Shown here: piece after piece, positions 16,304 to 25,742 of the stretch
Layout of the letters: every line of letters starts with the position of its first letter
Numbering within the stretch: position 1 is the stretch's first letter
Source: Phycisphaerae bacterium
Lineage (GTDB): Bacteria; Planctomycetota; Phycisphaerae; Sedimentisphaerales; Anaerohalosphaeraceae
NCBI GenBank assembly: GCA_014859965.1
Contig: JACZKQ010000186.1
Span: forward strand, 24,539 to 88,538
Length of the DNA: 64,000 nucleotides
Reading direction: 5' to 3'
Translations under genes and position numbers: made by a program
The notes under the pieces: generated by a model
Told to the model about the DNA's origin: nothing
Seen by the model: the letters and a program-made list of their open reading frames with translations, nothing else
The model's database searches: none

Positions 16304-16638
16304 AGGTCACCTCCATAAACCATTCCACGGAACACAAACTCACAACGGCCGCCATTATACCGCAAACCCCACTCACCGCCAACCAGGTCCGCCAGCTTCC
16401 TTCACGTCTGCCGCATTCTCCGGACGTCCGCATCCCAAACCCGCACCTGTTGCGACCCTGGAGAGCAAAACCGTGCGGGCAGAGGCCAAAAGTGGGAGCA
16501 TCTTCTCGCCGGGGGGGAATTTTGGCTTCTGGGGCCCCGAACGGTTTTGCTCGGTCCTCGCTGGAAAAATCGCGGCGATTGCGGTATGATCTGTTTTTCC
16601 CGAGAATGCCCCTGAAAATCCAACTGGAATATAAGTAG
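16304..16638. other. 335-base intergenic region with a large stem-loop
   Basis: No supported gene. It lies between the divergent cupin and HD genes and holds the inverted repeat at 16463-16552 and a -10-like TATGAT at 16585-16590 ahead of the HD gene, without a convincing -35. Confidence 0.6.
16463..16552. repeat. Long imperfect inverted repeat (about 30-base arms)
   Basis: The left arm begins GAGCAAAACCGT and continues CGGG, CAGA, GCCAAAA; the right arm is the complement with one 4-base bulge and two mismatches, about 27 paired bases. The loop is about 25 bases. No T-run follows on either strand, so it is not an ordinary terminator. It could be a structured RNA, a MITE-like element or a protein-binding cruciform. 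Confidence 0.7.
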
Positions 16639-17448
16639 ATGCAAACAAAGCAGTTGCAGCAATTCAAGCAATGGTATGCCGATTACGTTGCCGGCTTCTA
16701 CGGCGACGACGCCTTTGTCAACGCCAACCTGAAGCTCAAAGAGGATCACACGGCACGGGTCTGTGCGGAGATGAATGACCTGACGCAGCCGCTTCGAATG
16801 ACAGAGTCCGAACGGCTGCTCGCCGAGACGATCGCCCTGTTTCACGACGTCGGCCGGTACGAGCAGTTCACGAAGTACCGCACCTTTTCCGACATCAAGA
16901 GCGTGCCGCACGGCCCGTTAGGGGTCCAAGTCCTAATAAAACACAAGGTGCTCGAAGGTCTCGACCCCGACGAGCAGCAGGTCATCAAGCGGGCGATAGA
17001 ACTGCACGCAATCAAGCAACTGCCGAACGGTCTACTTGAGTACCTCGCCCCCTTTGCCAAACTGATTCGCGATGCGGACAAGCTCGACATTTACTATCTG
17101 ATGACCGAGGTTGATAATTGGCCGCTCGAAGATCCCAAGGCAGCGCCGATGGTCAACTGGTTTGCGCCCGGCGACGGTTACTCGCCGGAGATTATTAAAG
17201 CGATCCTGGAGAAGCGGCACATCGATTACACACTCATGAAAACCAGCCACGACATGAAACTGCTCGAACTGGCGTGGGTGTACGACCTGAACTATCAGGC
17301 GACGTTTCGAAAGGTTCGCGACCGCAGGTACCTCGAAAAGATCATCGCCATGCTGCCCGACACGCCCGACATTCGAAAGGTCGCCGGCGTGGTGCTGCGC
17401 TATCGCGATGAAATGCTGGGTGAAGAAACAGGTGAGGAGCAATTATGA
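16639..17448 (+). CDS. HD-domain phosphohydrolase family protein
   Basis: A 269-residue cytoplasmic protein with an HD-type metal site: EDHTARVCAEM (His 35), ALFHDVGRYEQF (residues about 70-81, HD pair), KSVPHGPLG, and a later Asp in LIRDADKLDIYYL. HD proteins cleave phosphate esters of nucleotides or signal molecules; the substrate is unknown. The ATG sits just after GGAATATAAGTAG, with a weak ribosome site. The last codons overlap the GH97 gene (ATGA), so the two are coupled. Confidence 0.85.
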   Translation: MQTKQLQQFKQWYADYVAGFYGDDAFVNANLKLKEDHTARVCAEMNDLTQPLRMTESERLLAETIALFHDVGRYEQFTKYRTFSDIKSVPHGPLGVQVLIKHKVLEGLDPDEQQVIKRAIELHAIKQLPNGLLEYLAPFAKLIRDADKLDIYYLMTEVDNWPLEDPKAAPMVNWFAPGDGYSPEIIKAILEKRHIDYTLMKTSHDMKLLELAWVYDLNYQATFRKVRDRRYLEKIIAMLPDTPDIRKVAGVVLRYRDEMLGEETGEEQL

Positions 17449-19301
17449 AGCTTGCAGGTATTCTGATCGGCCTGGCTGCGGTTTTCAACGCAGGCGCCAA
17501 AGGCGGGACGCTTTCATCGCCGGACGGCAATGTGACAGCGACCGTGACTGTCGCCGACAGCGACGGCCTGACGCAATGTCTGCTTTGGCGCGTGGCGTAC
17601 AAGGGCAAAGCGGTCATTGCCGATTCGCCGCTGATGTTCGAACTGAAGGAGATGCCCGCACTGGGAATCGGCTGCCGGATCACGGATGTCGGCCGCCGTA
17701 CACATGATGAAACGTGGCGGCCGGTATATGGCGAGCGCAGCGCAATACGCGACCATTACAACCAGATGGACGTGGATATCCGCGACGAGCAGAACAGGCG
17801 GCTTCGCCTCACGGTCCGCGCCTACGATGCCGGCGTCGCCCTGCAATACACATTTCCAGAGCAGTCGACGATGCAGACCTTCACCATAAAGGCCGAGCGC
17901 ACGCAGTTTCGCTTCACTGCAAATCACACGGCATGGGCGGTGTACTCGGCGCAGGGCGTCTACAGCAGGGTGACTCTCAGCGAGATCAAACCCAACTGCG
18001 AGCGGCCCTTGACCATCGAATTGGCCGGCGGCCCAGCCGTCGCCGTCGCCGAGGCCGCGCTGGTCGATTACGCAAGGATGCGATTGCAGCCGGTCGCCGG
18101 CGTGCCTTTCGCCGTCGAGAGCATGCTGGCAGGCGACGTGCAGGCTAAAACGCCGTACAGCACGCCGTGGCGCGTCCTGATGATCGCCGACGACGCCTGC
18201 GGACTTCTGGAGCAAAACGACTTCATCCGCAATCTCAACGCCCCCTGCGCCATCCAGGACACGTCATGGATCAAGCCCGGCAAGGTCATACGCGAAGTAA
18301 CGCTGACAACCGAAGGCGGCAAGGCCTGCGTCGATTTCGCCGTCCAACGCGGCTTGCAGTACGTCGAATACGACGCCGGCTGGTACGGCCACGAATACGA
18401 CAACGCCTCCGACGCCACGACGATCACCGTCGATCCGAAACGCTCGCCGGGTCCGCTGGACCTGCACGAGGTGATCCGATACGCCGATGAACGGAACATC
18501 GGGATTATCGTCTATGTCAACCAGCGGGCACTGGAGCGCCAGTTGGATGAGATCCTGCCCTTATACCGCAGTTGGGGCATCAAGGGCGTCAAGTACGGTT
18601 TCGTGCGGGTCGGCGATCAGAAGTGGACGACGTGGCTGCACGAGGCGATCCGCAAAGCGGCCGACAACCACCTGATGCTCGACATCCACGACGAGTACCG
18701 GCCCACCGGCTACAGCCGCACGTACCCCAACCTCATGACGATGGAGGGCATTCGCGGCAACGAGGAGATGCCCACCGCCGAGGAGAACTTAATCTTGCCG
18801 TTTACCCGCTACCTGTGCGGCGCCGGCGACTATACAATCTGCTGGTACAGCGGCCGTGTGAAGAACAGCAACGCCCATCAGTTGGCGGCAGCGGTAGTCT
18901 GTTACAGCCCGTGGCAGTTCCTCTACTGGTACGACCGCCCGGCCATGTACAAGGGCGAGCCGGAACTGGAGTTCTTCAAGCACGTCCCCACGGTCTGGGA
19001 CGACACACGCGTACTGCACGGCAGAATCGGAGAGTACGTCACGCTGGCCCGCCGCAGCGGCGACGCATGGTTTGTCGGCACGATGAATGCCGTCAAACGG
19101 CGGCAGATCGACATCCCGCTCGCGTTTCTTGAGCCGGGCCGGGAATATACGGCACATGTCTACGGCGACGCAAAACCCGACGGCAGCGACCGTTTGGGCG
19201 TAACCACCCGGCATTGCACAGTCGATTCAACAACAACGCTGACGGGGGACATGGCCTCCAACGGCGGTCAGGCGATCCACCTGATCCCGGTCGGCCGATA
19301 G
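17445..19301 (+). CDS. Secreted glycoside hydrolase family 97 enzyme
   Basis: A 618-residue GH97 with a short signal peptide, an N-terminal beta-domain (LSSPDGNVTATVTV), a TIM barrel and a C-terminal beta-domain. Barrel motifs: YVEYDAGWYG (about residues 306-315), GIKGVKYGF (about 376-384), LMLDIHDEYRPTGYSRTYPN (about 408-427), and EGIRGNEE. GH97 enzymes are alpha-glucosidases or alpha-galactosidases. Where the retaining branch has Asp (KVDF), this protein has Gly (KYGF), as in the inverting SusB-type branch. Overlaps the HD gene by 4 bases. No SusC/D partner is nearby. Confidence 0.9.
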   Translation: MKLAGILIGLAAVFNAGAKGGTLSSPDGNVTATVTVADSDGLTQCLLWRVAYKGKAVIADSPLMFELKEMPALGIGCRITDVGRRTHDETWRPVYGERSAIRDHYNQMDVDIRDEQNRRLRLTVRAYDAGVALQYTFPEQSTMQTFTIKAERTQFRFTANHTAWAVYSAQGVYSRVTLSEIKPNCERPLTIELAGGPAVAVAEAALVDYARMRLQPVAGVPFAVESMLAGDVQAKTPYSTPWRVLMIADDACGLLEQNDFIRNLNAPCAIQDTSWIKPGKVIREVTLTTEGGKACVDFAVQRGLQYVEYDAGWYGHEYDNASDATTITVDPKRSPGPLDLHEVIRYADERNIGIIVYVNQRALERQLDEILPLYRSWGIKGVKYGFVRVGDQKWTTWLHEAIRKAADNHLMLDIHDEYRPTGYSRTYPNLMTMEGIRGNEEMPTAEENLILPFTRYLCGAGDYTICWYSGRVKNSNAHQLAAAVVCYSPWQFLYWYDRPAMYKGEPELEFFKHVPTVWDDTRVLHGRIGEYVTLARRSGDAWFVGTMNAVKRRQIDIPLAFLEPGREYTAHVYGDAKPDGSDRLGVTTRHCTVDSTTTLTGDMASNGGQAIHLIPVGR

Positions 19302-19378
19302 AACCATCAAGGGAACCAGGACTGCGAGACGCTTCATGTCGGAGAGAGTATGCACCCTCCACAGCGGCGCCTTGCGGC

Positions 19379-19885
19379 TCAGGGGGTTGGCAGGATGGTT
19401 TGTGGCCTGCGTCTGGGGGTGGTCCCAAAAAAGATGAATGTCGTCAGGAGCAGGGCGGCCCCCGCGGTAAAAATCACTCTGCGATTCTGGGGTTCGGCGC
19501 ACCGGTGCACCCATTCGGGGATGAGGGGCTGTTGGGTTTGTTTGTCGAGTTCTTCCAGGAGCGCCTCCTTGGCGGCCGTGAGGTGTTCGTCCGACGCCTT
19601 GGGCAGGGCGACCCCGTCGCCGGCGGGCTGGCGGCCAAAGGTGATGGTCTGGAGTTTGACCAGCAGGTCGGGGTTCTGTCGGAGCTGCACGATCTGCGCT
19701 TCGTATGCCGCCGTCAGCCGGCGGATGCGCTCGTTGCCTTCTTCGATAAGCCCCAGGTGGACGCGGTTCTGATAATAATTGCTGATTTCCGGCTCGACGA
19801 GGATAGACAGGGCGATAGCGCCGGCGCCGATGGTGAAGAAGACGCAGAACAGTACATAACGCAAGAAAAGGACTCCTTTGTTCAT
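19379..19885 (-). CDS. Hypothetical two-span membrane protein
   Basis: A 168-residue protein with an N-terminal span (about residues 7-30), a helical, coiled-coil-prone middle (LGLIEEGNERIRRLTAAYEAQIVQLRQNPDLLVKL) and a C-terminal span (about 140-156). Family not recognised; the middle reads like FtsB/DivIC-type septal proteins or filament spacers, but motifs are not specific. ATG at 19885 chosen as the residue just before the hydrophobic stretch. Convergent with the GH97 gene. Confidence 0.7.
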   Translation of the reverse strand: MNKGVLFLRYVLFCVFFTIGAGAIALSILVEPEISNYYQNRVHLGLIEEGNERIRRLTAAYEAQIVQLRQNPDLLVKLQTITFGRQPAGDGVALPKASDEHLTAAKEALLEELDKQTQQPLIPEWVHRCAEPQNRRVIFTAGAALLLTTFIFFGTTPRRRPQTILPTP

Positions 19886-20072
19886 TTGCCCGTCCGGTTC
19901 AACGTGGCGGCGAGGCAAGCCCGCCAGCCGTCAAAAATGCCGCTTTGCCGGCATAATTAGGTTTATCGACCAGAGAGCCGTTCGGACATGAGCGCCTGAA
20001 CACATGGCGTGCACCCCTGCCGCCGGCCGCGTGCGCCGCCGAGGGAAGAACGCACGCGGCCGGGATCGGTTT

Positions 20073-23000
20073 TTAGTCCATTCTGACAATGACCGTGGCT
20101 TCCCCGGCACTGCCGGCCATGAGGTCTTTGCCGTCGAGATGAATCGTCACCTGGACCATGCTCCGACCCGGGCAGGAGACCACGAGCACATACCGACCCG
20201 GTTCCGCGGCAAAGAACCAGCCGTCGCTGTCGACCTTGTACGGTTCGATTCGGCCGGCGGGCCCCTGGAGCCACACGTCGGCAGCGACAGTCAGATAGTG
20301 CTCGTCGACAACCTGCATGTGGAGATGACCTTTGTTGAGGCTGGTGAAGTCGGAGACGACGTCCAGCGCGGCGCTCTGGCCGTCAGCCAGGGCAAAATGC
20401 GATGCTTTGGAGGTGGCGACCGTGTAATAGCCGCCGATGCGGTAGTCGCCCGCGGGCAGATTCTCAACCGCGTAGGTGCCGTCGTCCTTTTGCGGAACGT
20501 ACGCCCGGACGCTGTGGTCGTTGCTCAGGAGGAAAACCGCCTCGTCGCGGTCGGCTGTCAATCTGCCGGAGACGGAGGCGGTGCATGCCGGGATGTGCAT
20601 CGCAACCTCAATGTCCGCTTCGGTGGACTCCACGAGCACGGTCTTTGTGAACTGCACGAAGTCAGGACGCATGACGACGATGCGGTATATCCCGCAGGGC
20701 ACGCCGGTGATCAGGTACGGTTTGCCTTCGCCCTCCGGCGCCTTTGCGCGGCCGATCTTGGCGCCCCACAAACCCGTTCCCGCCTGCACGTACACGTCCA
20801 TGTCTTTAAACGCGGCGTCGGAATTGAGGTGCACTGCGATTCGCCCGGTGGACATGTGCAATTCGCCGAGGTCGCAATCGTCGTCGCCGACTACAAGTGT
20901 GGTGAGCTTGAGCCAGTTGGGCGCCGTGTAGCGTTCGTCCTGCGGGAGCTTGTAATAAAGGCCGTAGAATCCTGCGGGCGTGCCGTGGAATCGAAAGCAT
21001 CCCTGGCCGTCGCCGGTTACCCGACTCACGAACGCCAGTGCGCTGCTGTTGTACGGGTCACCCAGCATAAGCTCGGTCGCGGCAAGCGGATGGCCGTCGA
21101 CGAGAAAGCGGCCGCTGAGGACGGTGGGGCCGCCAAAGTCGAGCGTCGTTTCCTCCCCGTCAACAGGATCCACGGTTCGGCAGACCACGCCGGCGCCCCG
21201 GTAATACTCGGACCGCTGGACGTAGCATATCTGCTCGGGCAGGTGCTCGATCCTGTAGTAGCCGTTCTTGTCGGTAACCGCCGAAGCAATGCGTCCCGTG
21301 TCGCTGCTGCCCCGATAGCCGGCGGCATCCTGAACGACGATCAGGACGTTGGCCTGCGGCTTGCCCTGTTCGTCGTGGACGTGCCCATGCACTGTGCCGC
21401 CGGGGGTGAGGACGAGTTCCACGTCCTCTGCGGTTTCGGCGGAGTCGACCCGGATATTCTCGTACACCGCCGGGCTGTAGTTCGGATGCGTTACTTTGAC
21501 GGTCTCCGATCGGGTGGCGAGATCGCCGAGCACAAACCGGCCGCCCGTGCTTTCGACCGCCCCGGCGGCCGAGGTGAAACGGTCGTAGTCGAACCAGAGA
21601 TTGCCGCCCGCCTTTGAAAGCGGGATGATTTTGGCGCCGTTGACGGGCGTGCCGGAACCATCCACGACGCGGCCTTTGATGACGCCGCCGGGGGCCAGCG
21701 CGACGATGATCGGCTGCGGATTGGCGCCGTCGACCGGGTCGCTCCATGTCCAGGCCAGACCCTCGGCGGCGATTTGGACCTGCGCCGTACCGGGTCCGGG
21801 CGACTCGATGTCGAACTTGCCTTCCGGGTCGGTGAGTTCGTGCCAAGACATCGCTGCGGGCGTGTATGACCCGGTGAGCGATTTGAGGATTCGGACGCGG
21901 GCCTTGAAGTGCGGAACGGCCCGGCCCGTGGCGGCATTGACGACGACACCCTGCAAGCGGGGCTTGCCGCCGGGTCGAAGGCATTTCAATTCGACCTTCA
22001 TGCCCTGTGTCGAGCCGGCGATGTCGGTGAGCGTCTTGCTTTCGATGTTCTCGCCGGAGAACGTGAGGCGATACGTGCCGGGCTTGAGCCGGTCGACTAC
22101 GAATGCGTCGCCGGTGACGCGGCCCTGTTTGGGGCCGGTCTTTGTCGAGTAGGCGGAGACGGTGACGTTGCCGGACGGCGGGCCGTTTATGAAATCTATT
22201 GTGCCGCTGATTAGAGTCAGACCTGCCGGTGAGTCACCGGGGATCGTCAGCATGAGAAGCCCTTCCTGCAGGGGAAGCACGGTTTCCAAGACGCTGCTGG
22301 AGAGCGATCCGCCGCCGGGATTGGGAATGTGCACCATGATAATGTAGTCGTCAGGCGCGATGTGAGTCAGCGTAAACGCGCCCGCCGCGTCGACTGTACA
22401 CAAAGGGGTGCAGGTCGTGATGTTCCACCATTTGGGTTGTGCGGTTATCTTCAGGTCGGCGGCGGGTTGGCCGTCGGCGTAAGCGGCATAGCCCTCTACC
22501 GTTGTGCCTTTCTGCATCACGACGCGGGCCGGGGCGACCACGTTCGGGTCGGTCAGTTGGACGACGCATTTGGCGGGTGCGTAGTCTCGGTGCATGGCGG
22601 TAACCAGATACGCGGTTGCCGACGGGCGGAATGCTCCCATAATGCGGCGACCGTCGGCGCCAGTGGTGATCGCGCGTCCGCTCTGTCGCTCCGTCTGGCG
22701 GCCGTAGCGTTCGCCCATCCATGTGACGTACAGATACGTGTCCTTCACTGGCCGGCCGTTGGGGTCTGCAACTTCGACCTGAACCTGGCAGCCGCGTTCG
22801 AGCCCAAAGTGCTTGACCGCCTTGGCGTCTTTTTTCAGCACAATGGACGGCTCCTCGTTCCAGTTGTCCACCCAAAGGTACTCGCGCGAGTGCAGCCGGA
22901 TCTTGTAGCTGCCTTCATCGTCGATTTCGTCGATATGATAGAAGCCGTTGGCGTCGGTGACGGCCTCGAAGCGCCGAGACTTGGTGATTTCCACTCTGGC

Positions 23001-24125
23001 ATCGACGACCGGTTTACCGGTCTGTGCATCGGTGATCAGGCCGCTGAGCACGCCCTGTGGCGCAAATTCAGATTGCGGCTGGTTAAGAACATGAACCTCA
23101 GGCGCCTCATTGCCTGCCGCAACGGGCTCCGGCCCCTGCGGCTGCGGTGAGGGCCCAGCCGCTGGCGCCCCAGAGTCGGTCTCTACGGCCTTGATCGGCG
23201 CCGAAGGACGGATTGTTGCACGCGGCGTAGTCGCCTCCTCCGGAATAAAGATCGCGGGAGTCACCGACGCCTGCGGCGCTGCCGGCGCGGGCTCCTGCCG
23301 GTTGACAGACCTGTAAAGCATGACAGCCGAAACGCCGGCCGCGGCGATGAGTGCGGCGGCAATGATCTTGACGGCCGCGGCGCCGAAAACAGTGGTGGTG
23401 CCTGCTGCCGCCGCGGGCGCCGCGGACGTCAAAGATTCAGACGGCACGAAGTCTTGCACAGCCGACGCCGAGGCGCCCCTGCCGCTCGTTACTGCTAATG
23501 TGCCGATCGCCGCCACGACGCCCGCGGTAAAGGCCTTGCCGGGCGCGGTGCGGCTGATCGTCGTCTCGACCATCGCGGCGACCCTCTCCTTTAACAGCTT
23601 GCGTCCTCGCGAGAGGCGCTGCCTCACGGCATTCTCGGAAAGGTCCAGTTGCGCCGCAAGCTCTCGGACCGATTTGTCCTGCCGGTAGAAGAGCACTAAC
23701 GGCTCGCGGTACTTGAGCGGAATCTGCTGGAGGGCCTGCCGCACCACCGCCTGGCGCTCCGCGGCAGCAGCCGAGTCGTCGGCTTCGGACGCCGCCGCGT
23801 CCGCCGGTTCCACGCCATCGATGGGAACGGCCTTGCGGATCGGGTCGCGCTTCCTGTCGCGCAGGGTGTTTCGGACGGCGTTGCGGGCGATGCTGCAGAG
23901 CCAGTGCTTGAACTTGTCCAGATCCCTGAGCTGGGCCAGGTCCTTCCAGGCGTTGATGAAGGTCTGCTGGGCAAGGTCTTCGCTTTCGGCGACATCACCC
24001 AGTGCGCTGAACGTGATGCCGCAGACCAGCGACTGATAGGCCCTGACAATCGTCTCGAAAGCCGTCGTATCGCCCCGCAGGCTGGCCTCAAGCAGGCGGA
24101 TTTCCTCGTGCGTTTCTCGGGTCAT
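20073..24125 (-). CDS. Giant ECF sigma factor fused through a membrane span to about ten surface beta-domains
   Basis: A 1350-residue single frame. Residues about 18-85 are sigma region 2 (SEDLAQQTFINAWKDL) and about 125-183 region 4 (VRELAAQLDLSENAVRQRLSRGRKLL). Residues about 198-220 are weakly hydrophobic; about 252-271 form a strong membrane span. After a proline/alanine linker come repeated carboxypeptidase-regulatory-like (CarboxypepD_reg/Cna-B) modules: GVLSGLITDAQTGKPVVDA, VIKGRVVDGSGTPVNGA, TVHGHVHDEQGKPQANV and others to the end. The sigma domain would be inside, the rest outside. No separate anti-sigma is near. ATG at 24125, AAGGA 8 bases upstream. Divergent architecture is discussed as a finding. 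Confidence 0.93.
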   Translation of the reverse strand: MTRETHEEIRLLEASLRGDTTAFETIVRAYQSLVCGITFSALGDVAESEDLAQQTFINAWKDLAQLRDLDKFKHWLCSIARNAVRNTLRDRKRDPIRKAVPIDGVEPADAAASEADDSAAAAERQAVVRQALQQIPLKYREPLVLFYRQDKSVRELAAQLDLSENAVRQRLSRGRKLLKERVAAMVETTISRTAPGKAFTAGVVAAIGTLAVTSGRGASASAVQDFVPSESLTSAAPAAAAGTTTVFGAAAVKIIAAALIAAAGVSAVMLYRSVNRQEPAPAAPQASVTPAIFIPEEATTPRATIRPSAPIKAVETDSGAPAAGPSPQPQGPEPVAAGNEAPEVHVLNQPQSEFAPQGVLSGLITDAQTGKPVVDARVEITKSRRFEAVTDANGFYHIDEIDDEGSYKIRLHSREYLWVDNWNEEPSIVLKKDAKAVKHFGLERGCQVQVEVADPNGRPVKDTYLYVTWMGERYGRQTERQSGRAITTGADGRRIMGAFRPSATAYLVTAMHRDYAPAKCVVQLTDPNVVAPARVVMQKGTTVEGYAAYADGQPAADLKITAQPKWWNITTCTPLCTVDAAGAFTLTHIAPDDYIIMVHIPNPGGGSLSSSVLETVLPLQEGLLMLTIPGDSPAGLTLISGTIDFINGPPSGNVTVSAYSTKTGPKQGRVTGDAFVVDRLKPGTYRLTFSGENIESKTLTDIAGSTQGMKVELKCLRPGGKPRLQGVVVNAATGRAVPHFKARVRILKSLTGSYTPAAMSWHELTDPEGKFDIESPGPGTAQVQIAAEGLAWTWSDPVDGANPQPIIVALAPGGVIKGRVVDGSGTPVNGAKIIPLSKAGGNLWFDYDRFTSAAGAVESTGGRFVLGDLATRSETVKVTHPNYSPAVYENIRVDSAETAEDVELVLTPGGTVHGHVHDEQGKPQANVLIVVQDAAGYRGSSDTGRIASAVTDKNGYYRIEHLPEQICYVQRSEYYRGAGVVCRTVDPVDGEETTLDFGGPTVLSGRFLVDGHPLAATELMLGDPYNSSALAFVSRVTGDGQGCFRFHGTPAGFYGLYYKLPQDERYTAPNWLKLTTLVVGDDDCDLGELHMSTGRIAVHLNSDAAFKDMDVYVQAGTGLWGAKIGRAKAPEGEGKPYLITGVPCGIYRIVVMRPDFVQFTKTVLVESTEADIEVAMHIPACTASVSGRLTADRDEAVFLLSNDHSVRAYVPQKDDGTYAVENLPAGDYRIGGYYTVATSKASHFALADGQSAALDVVSDFTSLNKGHLHMQVVDEHYLTVAADVWLQGPAGRIEPYKVDSDGWFFAAEPGRYVLVVSCPGRSMVQVTIHLDGKDLMAGSAGEATVIVRMD

Positions 24126-24208
24126 GGTCGGATTCCTTTGCAACTGAATAATAATCGCTTCTCACCACTTCAGGAACCCGAAATCCGGAAATGTGACAGA
24201 GTGAGCGC

Positions 24209-24248
24209 AAAAAAAGACGACAGGAACACAAAGTGCATTCCTGCCGTC
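24209..24248 (-). terminator. Intrinsic terminator of enolase
   Basis: On the minus strand: GACGGCAGGAA, an 11-base loop, TTCCTGTCGTC (one G-U pair), then seven Ts. It begins 20 bases after the eno stop codon. Confidence 0.9.
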
Positions 24249-24267
24249 GGAAATGGCTTCCAGTCGC

Positions 24268-25620
<1,353 letters not shown>

Positions 25621-25742
25621 CTATCGACGCGCCCGTCAAGGCTTATTAGGGAAAAGCGCCAAAGGTGAGCCGGCGACAGGCCCGGAGGAGGGGCCGTGCC
25701 GCCGGCGCTGCTGGATTACTGCGCGTCAGTTGGTCCGCGATT

